A stretch of DNA of 64,000 bases from JBGAPI01 sp044221335 (GCA_044221335.1 JBGAPI010000028.1:3481-67480); one strand, 5' to 3'; counted from the first letter of the stretch, positions 50,003-59,195 are shown. Program-made: numbers and translations. The notes: generated from the sequence alone by a model not told the origin.

Positions 50003-51266
50003 AACCCGCATCCTGATCTCCTTCGTCGCGTTCGGACTCGGGCTGACCGCGCTGTTCGCCGTCGCCACCGTCTACATGCGCGAGTGGCTGGAAGAGGAAC
50101 TGATCGGTTCGACCCTGCAGCGCGAGGTCGCGAAGACCGCGGAGATCACCCGCGCGGATCCCGCCGCCGGCGCCAACGCACCGTTCCAGCTGGTACAGGG
50201 CTGGACCTTCGGCAAGAACAAGTTCTCGGCGGTGCCGTTCGCGTGGCAGCGCTACGGCACCGGCGTCTACAGCATCAGCGAGTTCGACGAGGCCAGCGGC
50301 GAGACCCACTACTACAAGCTCGCGGTCAACAAGTCCGACGACCTCTGGCTGTTCCTGCGCTACGACTTCACCGAGCAGATCAAGACCCGCCGGCTGCTGA
50401 CTTCGGCGCTGGTGGTGGCCGTCCTGGTGTTTGCCGCGCTGTCGGCCGTGGTCGCGCTGTGGCTGTCGGAGCGGGTACTGCAGCCGGTGACCGATCTGGC
50501 GCAGCGGGTGCGTGCCACGGCGCGCGGCACGCCGCAGCCGCTGGCGCCGCACTTCGCCGAAGACGAGGTCGGCCAGCTCGCCGCCGCGCTCGACGACTAC
50601 GCGCGCCGCCTCACGGAGCTGGTCGTCCGCGACCGCGAGTTCAATGCCGACGTGTCCCACGAGCTGCGCACGCCGCTCGCGGTGATCACCGGTGCGACCG
50701 AACTCCTGCTCGCGCAGAACGGGCTGCCGGACAAGACCCTCGAACGGGTCCGCCGGATCGATCGCGCCGCTCGGCAGTCCACGGAACTGACCCAGGCCCT
50801 GCTGCTGCTGTCGCGCAGCGAGCGCGGCGCGCCGGCCGACGGCGAGCACAGCGAGGTGCTGCCGATCGTCGAGCAGATCGTCGAGGGCCAGCGCGTCCAC
50901 ATCGGCACGAAGCCGGTGACGATCCGGATCGAGGCGTCCGAGGCCGTCAGCGTGCCGGCGCCGGCGGCAGTCGTGTCGGTGGCGCTCGGGAATCTCATCG
51001 GCAACGCGGTCAAGTACACCCACGAGGGCGAGGTTCTCGTGCGCGTCGAACCCGATCGCGTCGATGTCGTCGACAGCGGCCCCGGCATCGATGCCGCCGA
51101 GTCGAGGCAGCTGTTCGAACGCGGCTACCGCGGCAAGTCGGCGACCGGCAAGGGTGCCGGCCTCGGCCTCGCGATCGTGCGGCGGCTCTGCGAGCTCTAC
51201 CGCTGGCGGGTCGCGCTGGCGCCGCGCGAAGGCGCCCGCGGGGCGGTGGCGACGCTCTGGTTCTAG
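49980..51266 (+). CDS. Sensor histidine kinase
   Basis: The 428-residue membrane kinase has TM1 (about 9-32), a roughly 100-residue sensor loop (FQLVQGWTFGKNKFSAVPFAW; YYKLAVNKSDDLWLFLRYDF) and TM2 (about 140-165). HAMP and HisKA (EFNADVSHELRTPLAVITGA) follow, then HATPase (NLIGNAVKYTHEGEVLV; VVDSGPGIDAA; KGAGLGLAIVRRL). The stop (51264-51266) is 2 bp before a GTG that starts the dioxygenase gene. Confidence 0.9.
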   Translation: MRFRPQLRTRILISFVAFGLGLTALFAVATVYMREWLEEELIGSTLQREVAKTAEITRADPAAGANAPFQLVQGWTFGKNKFSAVPFAWQRYGTGVYSISEFDEASGETHYYKLAVNKSDDLWLFLRYDFTEQIKTRRLLTSALVVAVLVFAALSAVVALWLSERVLQPVTDLAQRVRATARGTPQPLAPHFAEDEVGQLAAALDDYARRLTELVVRDREFNADVSHELRTPLAVITGATELLLAQNGLPDKTLERVRRIDRAARQSTELTQALLLLSRSERGAPADGEHSEVLPIVEQIVEGQRVHIGTKPVTIRIEASEAVSVPAPAAVVSVALGNLIGNAVKYTHEGEVLVRVEPDRVDVVDSGPGIDAAESRQLFERGYRGKSATGKGAGLGLAIVRRLCELYRWRVALAPREGARGAVATLWF

Positions 51267-51268
51267 GC

Positions 51269-51979
51269 GTGTCGCCTTCTGTCGACGACTCCGCGCGTTT
51301 GGCGGTTGACGGTTTCCTGGTGATTCCTGCAGTCCTTCCGGAGCGGCAGGTGGCGGACCTCGCCGCGAGGCTTCCGCATGTCGACGGTGCCGGCTCGCGC
51401 GGCCTGTTGCAGGTGCCCGGGATGGTCGACCTGGGGCACGCGTTGCGCCGTCACCCGCGGCTCGCGCCGCTGTTGACGGGCGCTCCGCAGGGGGTCCAGT
51501 GCATCCTGTTCGACAAGTCGACCGCGTCCAATTGGGCCGTTGCGGCGCATCAGGATGTCTGCATCCCGGTGGCGAGTCCTGTCGAGAGCCCCGGCTGGCG
51601 GACACCGACGATCAAGGAAGGCGTCTGGCACCAGCAGCCGCCGGACGCGGTGTTGTCCGGGCTCGTGATCGTCCGCGTGCAAGTCGACCCGACGCCCAAC
51701 GCGGATGGCGCGCTCGAAGTCATTCCCGAAAGTCATCGACAGGGTCGAAGCACGGCCGAGCGGATCGCGCAATCCGCGATGGAGGGTCCGTGGCAATCCT
51801 GCGGCCTCGACGCAGGTGACGCGCTGGTGATGCGGCCGCTGCTGCTGCATCGCTCCTCAAGGCTGACCGTAGCGGGTCGCCGCCGCGTGCTGCACTTCGT
51901 GTTCGGCCCGGCGCGATTGCCGGATGGCGCGTGCTGGCCTGCAGGCTTGCCGGGCGATGGGTTAGTGTCCGCGGCATGA
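51269..51979 (+). CDS. Phytanoyl-CoA dioxygenase-like Fe(II)/2-oxoglutarate enzyme
   Basis: The 236-residue product starts at GTG (51269), the first start in the open frame after the kinase stop. It shows the PhyH pattern LAVDGFLVIPAVLPERQVADLAARL, a metal-binding HxD in WAVAAHQDVCIPV (about residue 94), GALEVIPESHRQGRS, the distal His in ALVMRPLLLHRSSRL and an Arg (RRRVLHFVFGP) for 2-oxoglutarate. It probably hydroxylates a small molecule. It overlaps the sulfotransferase-like gene by 4 bp (ATGA). Confidence 0.82.
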   Translation: MSPSVDDSARLAVDGFLVIPAVLPERQVADLAARLPHVDGAGSRGLLQVPGMVDLGHALRRHPRLAPLLTGAPQGVQCILFDKSTASNWAVAAHQDVCIPVASPVESPGWRTPTIKEGVWHQQPPDAVLSGLVIVRVQVDPTPNADGALEVIPESHRQGRSTAERIAQSAMEGPWQSCGLDAGDALVMRPLLLHRSSRLTVAGRRRVLHFVFGPARLPDGACWPAGLPGDGLVSAA

Positions 51980-53016
51980 CGACCCCGTATCCGCGCATCG
52001 CTGCCGATCCGAACTGCTACCTGTACGAACTCGACCCCGAGTCCGGCGCCGGTGCCGTCCTGCACGTCGATCGCGCGTTCTATCGCGACGCGAGCTTCCT
52101 CGACGAGAGGGCCGTCGCATCGCGCCGCTACGGCGGCTGGCGGACCGAGGCGACGCCGCTGATGGCGGCGCTGCATGCCGCGGGACGCGCCGATCCTGCG
52201 CCGCACTTCATCTTCCATGTCGGCCACTGCGGCTCGACCCTGCTGTCGCGGGTGCTCGACGGGCTGCCCGGCGTGCACGGGCTGCGCGAGCCGCTGGCGC
52301 TGCTCGGACTCGCGCACCGGCGCATCGCGATGCACTGGCAGGGCGTCGCCGCGGACCCGCGCGGCGACGATCTGCTGAGTCTCGCGCTGGCGATGCTGCA
52401 GCGGCCGCCGGCGGCCGGCGAGCGCGCACTGATCAAGACCACCAGTCGCGTCGCGGTGCTCGCGCGCGAGCTGCTGGCGCGGTGCGCCGACAGTCGGGCG
52501 CTGTTCCTGTTCATCGATCTCGAGGATTTTCTCGCGGCCCATCTCCGCGACGGAGAACTCACCGCGACCGCTGTCGACGCGGCACGCGAGCGGCGGATCG
52601 AATGGCGTGCGCTCGGCCGCCCGGATCCGTTTCCGAAGCTCGCGCCCGACGCGATGCCGGAGTCCGCCGCCGAAGCGCTCGCGTTCCTCTGGTGGCGCGA
52701 GCGCCGGCGGGTCGAGGAACTGCGGGACGATCCGGCGTTGGCCGATCGCATCCTCGAGCTCGACTTCACGGACTGGTGTGCCGATCCGCCGGCCGCAACC
52801 GCTGCGCTTGCGCGGCACTTCGGACTGACCGACGACGTCACCGCGGTGCTCGCCGCGATCGCAGCGGCGGCGCCGGACCGCTACGCCAAGGATCCGTCAC
52901 GACCCTACGACGCCGTCGAGAGCCGACGCGCCGCCGAGGCCGCTCTGAAAACCCATGCCCGCGCCGTCGTTCGGGCGATGGCACAAGCGGAACTCTGGTC
53001 GAGGCAGATGGCCTGA
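51976..53016 (+). CDS. Sulfotransferase-family-like P-loop protein
   Basis: The 346-residue product, MTTPYPRIAADPNCYLYELD, carries a sulfotransferase 5'-PSB/P-loop (PHFIFHVGHCGSTLLSRVLDGLPGVHGLREPLAL, about residues 77-110), then KTTSRVA and FIDLEDFLAAHLRDGE. This is the PAPS-dependent sulfotransferase family pattern, although the acceptor is unknown and the 3'-PB Ser/Arg are not certain. It is the last gene of the operon and overlaps the dioxygenase gene. Confidence 0.78.
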   Translation: MTTPYPRIAADPNCYLYELDPESGAGAVLHVDRAFYRDASFLDERAVASRRYGGWRTEATPLMAALHAAGRADPAPHFIFHVGHCGSTLLSRVLDGLPGVHGLREPLALLGLAHRRIAMHWQGVAADPRGDDLLSLALAMLQRPPAAGERALIKTTSRVAVLARELLARCADSRALFLFIDLEDFLAAHLRDGELTATAVDAARERRIEWRALGRPDPFPKLAPDAMPESAAEALAFLWWRERRRVEELRDDPALADRILELDFTDWCADPPAATAALARHFGLTDDVTAVLAAIAAAAPDRYAKDPSRPYDAVESRRAAEAALKTHARAVVRAMAQAELWSRQMA

Positions 53017-53050
53017 GGCGCAATCGTCGCCTGCGGGGCGCGGGTGGCGT

Positions 53051-54508
53051 TCAATCGACGGCCAGCTGCAACGCGCGTTCCATCACCGCGTCTCGACCCC
53101 GCGCGAGATCAGCAGGCGTCGTCGCGACCGCGACGTCGGGCTCGATGCCGGCATCGGCCGCCGGTGTCAGGGGGAACTGGCCGATCAGCGGCAGATCCAT
53201 CTCGATGCCGGTCCGCGGCAGCCGCAGGAAGAAGAACGCGCCGCCGTTGATGCCGCGCAGGTTGCCCCCGGTGGCGGCACCGACCAGCGAGCCGCGTCCG
53301 CTGGCGCGAATCAGCCGAGCGAATTCGAAGGCGGCAGAGCTGTTCACCGCGCTGGTCAGGACCAGGACGCGGCCCGCGAAATGCGGCGCCGCTGGGGCGA
53401 TCGCGCCGCCGGGCCGGTCGTCGTCGTCGCGGACCAGGCGGAAGAAGCCATCGCCAAGCGGCTCCGCCGCGCTCCCCCAGTCGTTGAAGGAGGGATCCCA
53501 GGTGTCGAGGAGGGGGCGCAACGCGACCGGTGTGCTGCGGTAGCGGGTGCGCAGCTCGATCGGCGGCCGCGCGACGGGCGAGTCGATCAGGTGGGCGAGC
53601 AGGACGTCGCCGACGTCCACGCCGCCCTCGTTGCGACGGATGTCGATGACGAGGCTGCCGGCGCCGCGCTCGGAGAGCTCGGCGAAAGCTCGGTCGAGGA
53701 AGCCACGCCAGTCGAAGCGCTTGTCGTACAGCGCCCAGTTCGGCGTCGTCAGCACGGCGACACCGTCGCGAGGGAATGCGAGTGTCCAGCCGGCGGCGGG
53801 ATCCTCCGCGACAGTGTCGTTTCGCGCCAGGCGTTCCGCGCGTGAGAGGCCATGCACCACGATGTTGGTCGTCCGCGCCGCGCCCGGCTTGCGCAGCGTG
53901 AGCCGGATGCGCTCGCCGACCTCGGGGAAGTACAGCGGCAGGTAGACATCGAAGGCCTCGATCGCATCGTTGCCCTGCACCTCGAGATAGGCGATCCGTT
54001 TTGCATCGTTGCCGCCGTCGGCACGGGCTGCCGGCAACAGGCGATCGAGAATCCGACCGGCGGGGATGCCCTCGATCGCGACCACTTCGGTGCCGGGGGC
54101 CAGTTCCGAGCGATCCGACTGGTTGCGGCTGATCCACATCCGCCGATCGATCCAGCGGAACTGGAAGGGCAGGCGCCGGCGGTGCTCGACCAGCGCCTCG
54201 CGGACCGCCTTGCTCTGGTTGTAGAAATTCGGGTAGGTGTGCCCGCAGCGGATGCCGCCGGCGAATTCCGACAGTGCCAGGAAGGCGCCAGCAAGATCGT
54301 GGCGGTCGGTCAACGCGCGGCGCAGGGTGGCGAAGCGTACGTCCAACTCGTCGGGCGTGTTGTAGCGCGAAAGGCCGGGGTGCAGTTCGCGATAGGCCTG
54401 CTCGAGCACGTCGACGTCGGCAGCCCAGTCGTCCTCGGCGCGCACGGCCAGCGGTACGGCGATCAGCACGAACAGAAGCCACAGGGCCGACAGGAGGGAG
54501 CGGTGCAT
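53051..54508 (-). CDS. Secreted S41-family peptidase
   Basis: The 485-residue product, MHRSLLSALWLLFVLIAVPL, has a signal peptide (cleavage near RAE). An N-domain DVDVLEQAYRELHPGLSRYNTPDELDVRFATLR is followed by a PDZ-like GTEVVAIEGIPAGRIL. The S41 core has SLVIDIRRNEGG, VLVLTSAVNSSAAFEFARLI (Ser nucleophile near residue 390) and GSLVGAATGGNLRGINGG. GGAG precedes the ATG. It is probably periplasmic and lies downstream of the membrane AraC regulator, which may control it. Confidence 0.85.
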   Translation of the reverse strand: MHRSLLSALWLLFVLIAVPLAVRAEDDWAADVDVLEQAYRELHPGLSRYNTPDELDVRFATLRRALTDRHDLAGAFLALSEFAGGIRCGHTYPNFYNQSKAVREALVEHRRRLPFQFRWIDRRMWISRNQSDRSELAPGTEVVAIEGIPAGRILDRLLPAARADGGNDAKRIAYLEVQGNDAIEAFDVYLPLYFPEVGERIRLTLRKPGAARTTNIVVHGLSRAERLARNDTVAEDPAAGWTLAFPRDGVAVLTTPNWALYDKRFDWRGFLDRAFAELSERGAGSLVIDIRRNEGGVDVGDVLLAHLIDSPVARPPIELRTRYRSTPVALRPLLDTWDPSFNDWGSAAEPLGDGFFRLVRDDDDRPGGAIAPAAPHFAGRVLVLTSAVNSSAAFEFARLIRASGRGSLVGAATGGNLRGINGGAFFFLRLPRTGIEMDLPLIGQFPLTPAADAGIEPDVAVATTPADLARGRDAVMERALQLAVD

Positions 54509-54589
54509 GGGGATCTCCGGGGGGTGAGACGCGACGGTGCCGGCCACGACGCCGGTCGTCGTCTCAAATTCGCACGGGGGCCCTGATTT

Positions 54590-55765
54590 TCAGGCGCTGC
54601 GACGCGGCGCTCCGCTGCGGAACGCACTCGGGGTCATCCCCGCATAGGCCTTGAAGGCCCGGTTGAAGCTCGCCTTCGAGCCGAAGCCGACGGCGAGCGC
54701 GATCGCGAGGATGTCGCCAGGCCCCCGCAGCAGCTCGCAGGCGGCCGCCACCCGCTGCCGGTTGATGAACTCGGCGAAATTCTGCCCGAGCCCTTCGTTC
54801 AGCGCCCGGGACAGGTAGTTGAGATTGGTGCCCAGACGCCGGGCGAGATCGGTGGCCGACAGTTCCGGCTCCCGCCACCAGCCTCCGGCAGCGGTGCGGG
54901 CGGCGAATTCCTGTCCGAGCGCCGACCAGTCGCGGCCGATCGTGCGCTGATCGTCGGCCAGGTCGGCGGCGGCGGACGGAGCGTCGTCGGTGGCTGCGGC
55001 GTCCGCGATGGCCGGCGCGAGCGGCGCGGCGGGGGCCGGCGCATCCATCGGCGGGAACTGCAGATGGGCGTTGCGCCAGCCCTCGACGCCGAGGAAATAG
55101 ACCAGCACGACGGTCGCGACGTACATCGGGAAGTAGTCGTAGTAGTCGAGCGGGAGCCGCCAGCGGTCGACCGCCAGGAAGCCCGCCGCGACGACACCGA
55201 GCGCGGCGATCGCCCAGAGGAATCCGTCGATCCAGCGCAGCCGCAGTTCCTCGGCGTGGGCGACCCGATCGGACAGCCAGTGCTGGTAGCGGCGATGCTG
55301 GCGGAGCGCGAGGGCCCAGTAGATCGCCAGCGAACCGAGGCTCGCCGCGCCGATCAACGGCAGCAGCACCGGCAGGTGCCGGGTCTCGTTCCAGCGCCAT
55401 TTCGTCTCCAGCGGCTGCACGAACAGCGCCAGGTAGTAGCCGCCCTCCAGGGCCGCCGGCAGGAAGTGCCAGGCCCAGCCGCGCGGCAGCTGCCGATGGG
55501 CGAGCTGGCGCACGAACAGGTAGAGCAGCGGCCCGAAGGCGAGCTGCCAGTAGAACGGCGCGAAGGTCAGCCACGGCGCGGCGTCGTAGACCCCGGCGTA
55601 GCCCAGCGTGTAGGGCGTGATCATCAGCACCACGGCGACGAGCAGCAGCGCCAGGAACAGGTTCGCAGGGCGCCGACGCACGCTCGCGAGCAGCAGTGCG
55701 GCGATCACCACGCCGTGCAGGCTGCCCACGAGCAGCAGGGTGCTCCACATGCCGAAACGGATCAT
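54590..55765 (-). CDS. AraC-family regulator with N-terminal membrane domain
   Basis: The 391-residue product, MIRFGMWSTLLLVGSLHGVV, has seven or so TM segments up to about residue 230 (including LFLALLLVAVVLMITPYTLG and PLIGAASLGSLAIYWALAL), a linker, and a C-terminal AraC HTH (LSATDLARRLGTNLNYLSRALNEGLGQNFAEFINRQRVAAACELLRG; ILAIALAVGFGSKASFNRAFKAYAGMTPSAFR). It probably senses an envelope or lipid signal. Its gene starts 47 bp from the kinase gene's 3' end, in the same direction. Confidence 0.88.
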   Translation of the reverse strand: MIRFGMWSTLLLVGSLHGVVIAALLLASVRRRPANLFLALLLVAVVLMITPYTLGYAGVYDAAPWLTFAPFYWQLAFGPLLYLFVRQLAHRQLPRGWAWHFLPAALEGGYYLALFVQPLETKWRWNETRHLPVLLPLIGAASLGSLAIYWALALRQHRRYQHWLSDRVAHAEELRLRWIDGFLWAIAALGVVAAGFLAVDRWRLPLDYYDYFPMYVATVVLVYFLGVEGWRNAHLQFPPMDAPAPAAPLAPAIADAAATDDAPSAAADLADDQRTIGRDWSALGQEFAARTAAGGWWREPELSATDLARRLGTNLNYLSRALNEGLGQNFAEFINRQRVAAACELLRGPGDILAIALAVGFGSKASFNRAFKAYAGMTPSAFRSGAPRRSA

Positions 55766-55812
55766 CCGGCGAGCGTAGCCGCAACGCCGGTGACTGCGGA
55801 TGGACGCGCAGG

Positions 55813-57498
55813 TCAGGGCTGAACGGAGAATTCCCGCGACAGCGTTTCCCCTTCCGGCGTGACGACCTCCACGAGATAGTGCCCGGTCGGCCACGGACGC
55901 AGGTCGGGCAGCTCGAGCCACTGGTAGTTCGTACTCGTTCGCCATTCCGCGTCACGGCGTCCGAGCGAGCCGCCGTCGCGGAACAGCACATAGCTCACCC
56001 GAGTGCCGCTGGCCCAGGGGCCACGCAGGCGCAGCGCGGCGAGGTCCATCGGCCGGATCCGGTCGGTGACCTTGGCGACTGCGCTCGGCCAGGCACGGCC
56101 CTCGATCCACAGCGCCGGGGTCTGCGGAGTGGCGGGCACGGGGGCCGGCGTGGCCGCCGGTGTCGCCGGGCGAGGCGGAGCGACGCGCGGGCGAGGGGTG
56201 TCGCGGTTCGGCGGGAAGATCGCAAGCCCGATCATCAGGAGCATGAAGGCGCCGATCCCGAGGCCGCCGAGGAACTTCTGGACCAGCGCCAGCGGGCTGT
56301 TGCGGGCGGCGAGCATCTGCTTGCGTACGGCGCTGCCGAGGCGATAGCCGGCCGGCGACCATCCCGTCAGACTCGGCAGCGATGTCGTACGGGAGTCGAT
56401 CGGACGGTCGCGGCGTGGTCTTGCATCGTCGGCCGAATGCTCCGCGATCCGCCGCCGCGCGGATGCGCGCCGACATTCGCCGCAGGCCATCCCGACGAAG
56501 TGCTGGTGGGCTGCATCGGCGGCACAGGTCTGCAGCCGCCCGCTGCTGCGCCGGGCATATCCCAGCAGCAGGTCGCGCCACGCGCTCGCGCTCGGGCGCG
56601 CGGCCGCATCGATGCCGAAGCTGCGATCGAAGGCGACGCGCAGGTCGAGTGGAAGGAGGTCGTGACTACTGCCGGGCGTCGGCAGGATCTCGGGATGACC
56701 GGCGACGCCGTACCCGTAGTGGTTTCCGGCGATGCGGCCCGGCAGGTCGTCACGCACCCGGTCCGATCGTGGTCGCCCGGCGTAGGGATGGATGCCGTGA
56801 TTGATCAGCTGGAACGCCATCACCGCCAGCGCGAAGCGGTCCTGGGCTTCCTCGTCGTCGGCGCCGGGCGCACGGTGCTGCAGCTCCGGAGCGAGATAGT
56901 CGGGCGTGACCTGTTCGGCCGGGAAACGTTCGGTCGCGCCGGCGATCGCGAAGCCGTCGCAGTCGAGCACGGCCATGTACAGCGAGCTCGGGTAGAAGCG
57001 CAGGTTGATCGGCTTCAGGTCGATCACCCGATGGCCGTGCCGGTGCAGCTCGGCGATCACCGCGGCGAGGTTGGCGGCGAGCGTCACCCGCGCGCCGAGG
57101 CCGGTGGGCAGGCCGAGCTTGCGGGCCTGGCGCTCCTGCAGGACACACTCGAGTTCACTCGTGAGCTTCAGGTCCAGCGTCGGCATCAGGAAACCGACGA
57201 AGCGCTGCTGCTCGTCGTGCAGCGTCGCCTGCGGCCAGGCGATCTGCACGTAGCGGCGGCCGTGCTCCGCGATGTCGGGCAATTCGGGCGACAGCGCCAG
57301 CATCGCGGCGAGCTTGCGCTCCGCGCGCGCGAGGTCGCTGCCGGGGTGGTAGATCTTCGCGACCTGCTGCGGCGCCTGCGGCAGCAGGTGGATGGTGCCG
57401 GCGCCGCCGCGCTTGACCTCGCGGCCGAGCAGGATGAGGCGCCCGTCCGCACAGCGCAGCGTGGCGCCGGCGGCGATCCGCGGGATGGCCGTGGCCAT
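55813..57498 (-). CDS. YegI-like membrane protein kinase
   Basis: The 561-residue product, MATAIPRIAAGATLRCADGRLILLGREVKRGGAGTIHLLP, has an atypical kinase fold: Lys in VAKIYHP, HRVIDLKPINLRFY as the catalytic loop with Asp, Lys and Asn retained, and DCDGF in place of DFG, as in the YegI group (DTDSF). ERFPAEQVTPDYLAPEL is the activation segment. A Cys-rich patch (CGECRRAS) and TM (about 405-430) precede a Pro-rich linker and a C-terminal beta-domain of about 100 residues (LRLRGPWASGTRVSYVLFRDGGSL). It is the last gene of a vWA-PP2C-kinase triad. Confidence 0.85.
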   Translation of the reverse strand: MATAIPRIAAGATLRCADGRLILLGREVKRGGAGTIHLLPQAPQQVAKIYHPGSDLARAERKLAAMLALSPELPDIAEHGRRYVQIAWPQATLHDEQQRFVGFLMPTLDLKLTSELECVLQERQARKLGLPTGLGARVTLAANLAAVIAELHRHGHRVIDLKPINLRFYPSSLYMAVLDCDGFAIAGATERFPAEQVTPDYLAPELQHRAPGADDEEAQDRFALAVMAFQLINHGIHPYAGRPRSDRVRDDLPGRIAGNHYGYGVAGHPEILPTPGSSHDLLPLDLRVAFDRSFGIDAAARPSASAWRDLLLGYARRSSGRLQTCAADAAHQHFVGMACGECRRASARRRIAEHSADDARPRRDRPIDSRTTSLPSLTGWSPAGYRLGSAVRKQMLAARNSPLALVQKFLGGLGIGAFMLLMIGLAIFPPNRDTPRPRVAPPRPATPAATPAPVPATPQTPALWIEGRAWPSAVAKVTDRIRPMDLAALRLRGPWASGTRVSYVLFRDGGSLGRRDAEWRTSTNYQWLELPDLRPWPTGHYLVEVVTPEGETLSREFSVQP

Positions 57499-57521
57499 GG
57501 TCGTGTCCGTCGGGCGCAGGC

Positions 57522-58277
57522 TCAGCGCCAGCGCGCCAGCAGCAGGGTCTTGTCGTCGGGGGTGATCTGGTGGGTGCGCGGATCCCCGAGCGTGCCGGCG
57601 AGCGCCTTGCTGCCAGTGGCGGCGTCGACACCGTCGAGGAACTTCAGTACCGGACCGATGAAGGGCGCATACAGCGCGTCTCCCGCCTTGTTCAGCACGA
57701 AGGGCATCGCGCCGTCGGTCATCAGGGCGACCAGGCCGACGCTGCGGTCGAAGCGGGTGAGGCGCAGGCGCGACGCCCACTCGTCGCCGGTGACGAACCA
57801 GGTCTCGTTGGCGTACTCGCCGTTGTCGGCGCCGCTGCGGGCGACCGTCTGGCCGGCGGCATGATCCGTCGCCAGTGCGGCGCCGTCGCCGATCTGGAAC
57901 AGCCAGCCGCCGCTGCGATCGGCGAGCGCGCCGACCAGGGTGCAGGCGTAGTGCGACAGCTCCGCGCCGCAGCTGGCGGCCTTGGTCGCGAGGCTCTCGC
58001 GCACGCCGGCGATCGCGCGTTCGAGCTCGGCGCGGATGGACGCCTCGTCGATGCTCGCGAGCGGCGGCCAGTTCGCCAGCGCGGCGAGGCCGGACACCAC
58101 GTCCTCCGCGGTCAGGCGCGCGCCGGCATCGCTGCGCGGCTGCGAGCCGGCGCCGTCGCAGACCGCGGCGAGCAGCAACTCGCCGTGGTCGTGGAAGGCG
58201 TAGGCATCCTGACAGGGCAGGCCGGCGTCGAGGTGCGACACGCCGGTGGACGCGGCGGCGTAGATGGTCCAGGTCAT
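57522..58277 (-). CDS. PP2C-family protein phosphatase (YegK-like)
   Basis: The 251-residue product, MTWTIYAAASTGVSHLDAGLPCQDAY, has PP2C metal-binding motifs: CQDAY, LLAAVCDGAGSQPRSDAGA, ALMTDGAMPFVLN and DDKTLLLARW. It starts 90 bp after the vWA stop and ends 23 bp before the kinase ATG. Together with the kinase it would reversibly phosphorylate the vWA partner or another target, as proposed for the E. coli yegIKL group and the TerY-P triads. Confidence 0.88.
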   Translation of the reverse strand: MTWTIYAAASTGVSHLDAGLPCQDAYAFHDHGELLLAAVCDGAGSQPRSDAGARLTAEDVVSGLAALANWPPLASIDEASIRAELERAIAGVRESLATKAASCGAELSHYACTLVGALADRSGGWLFQIGDGAALATDHAAGQTVARSGADNGEYANETWFVTGDEWASRLRLTRFDRSVGLVALMTDGAMPFVLNKAGDALYAPFIGPVLKFLDGVDAATGSKALAGTLGDPRTHQITPDDKTLLLARWR

Positions 58278-58367
58278 GAGGGACTCCGGGCGGAAGCGAA
58301 ACTCAAGACGAGGGCGAGCGCCTGTTCACGAGCGCACACTCGTCATCGGCGGAAGCGTCCGCGCCGT

Positions 58368-59021
58368 TCACGTCGGCGCGTGCGACCAGCCGTCGGCCGC
58401 GGGCAACTGCACCTGGCCGCCGGGGCGCGACTGCGAGACCACCCGCATGCTCGCCGACAGCCACAGGAACAGCTCGCGGAACTTGATGCCGGACATGAAC
58501 TTCACGCCGGCCGCGCCACGGTGGCTGAACTCGCCGAGCGACGCGGCGTTCGCGGCGCCGCCGATCGCGATCGGGAACACCGCGACCTTGTTCGCCGACT
58601 CCGCCTGGCGACAGGCCTCCGCGGCCGCCTGCCAGTGGTCGGTCGGCTGGCCGTCGGACATCAGGAACAGCCACGGCCGCGTGTAGGGCACGCCGGCCTG
58701 CCTGAAGTTGCGCTTCTCGTCCTCGATCTTCGACAGCGCCAGCGCGACCGCCTGGCCGGTCGGCGTGGTGCCGTTGGCGACGAGCGTCGGTGCCGAGAAG
58801 TCCATCGCGTCGGTCCAGTCGCCGATAGTGGACACCTGGTCGTTGCCGCCCATCTGCACCAGCAGGAGGCGCACGCGCTTGGCGGCGATCGAGTCGCCCT
58901 TCAGCTCCTGCTCCAGCAGGGCGAGACCCGCGTTGAGCTCGGCGATCGGTGTTCCGCCCATGCTGCCGGAGGCATCGAGTACCAGCACCAGCGGCGTGCG
59001 CTGCTCGGTGTTGTCCACCAT
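58368..59021 (-). CDS. yegL: YegL-like von Willebrand factor A protein, N-terminus replaced by IS21
   Basis: The 217-residue open frame matches E. coli YegL almost throughout: PLVLVLDASGSMGGTPIAELNAGLALLEQEL, GTTPTGQAVALALSKIEDEKR, RPWLFLMSDGQPTDHWQAAAE and GIKFRELFLWLSASMRVVSQS. The MIDAS residues DxSxS, the Thr and the second Asp are present. An IS21 element sits at codons 12-14 of the original gene. The present ATG is made of the last base of the IS plus TG of the duplicated target, so the protein lacks residues 1-11 and reads M in place of L12. No strong RBS remains, so expression may be reduced. Confidence 0.85.
   Translation of the reverse strand: MVDNTEQRTPLVLVLDASGSMGGTPIAELNAGLALLEQELKGDSIAAKRVRLLLVQMGGNDQVSTIGDWTDAMDFSAPTLVANGTTPTGQAVALALSKIEDEKRNFRQAGVPYTRPWLFLMSDGQPTDHWQAAAEACRQAESANKVAVFPIAIGGAANAASLGEFSHRGAAGVKFMSGIKFRELFLWLSASMRVVSQSRPGGQVQLPAADGWSHAPT
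59013..59020. repeat. Target-site duplication of the IS21 element (left copy)
   Basis: GTCCACCA flanks the element on both sides (59013-59020 and 61621-61628) in direct orientation, a perfect 8-bp duplication. Confidence 0.95.
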
Positions 59022-59195
59022 GTCCGCGCCGATTGAAAATTGACCCGCTTTGCCGATTCAAAAGTGACCCGGGTCCGAGCGTCGAACTTGGTCGCGTCGA
59101 CGCGGTGCGAGTGTAGGCCTTTTCGATCGTCGGCTTTGCTTCCCGTCGGTCCGGGGTCGCCGCGACGGTGATCGCGGCGACCGCGCGGGCTTTGC

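Noticed and set aside
55813..59021. Tellurite-resistance (ter) island
   Set aside because: Only the kinase/PP2C/vWA triad is present. No TerB, TerC, TerD or TerZ proteins are seen.
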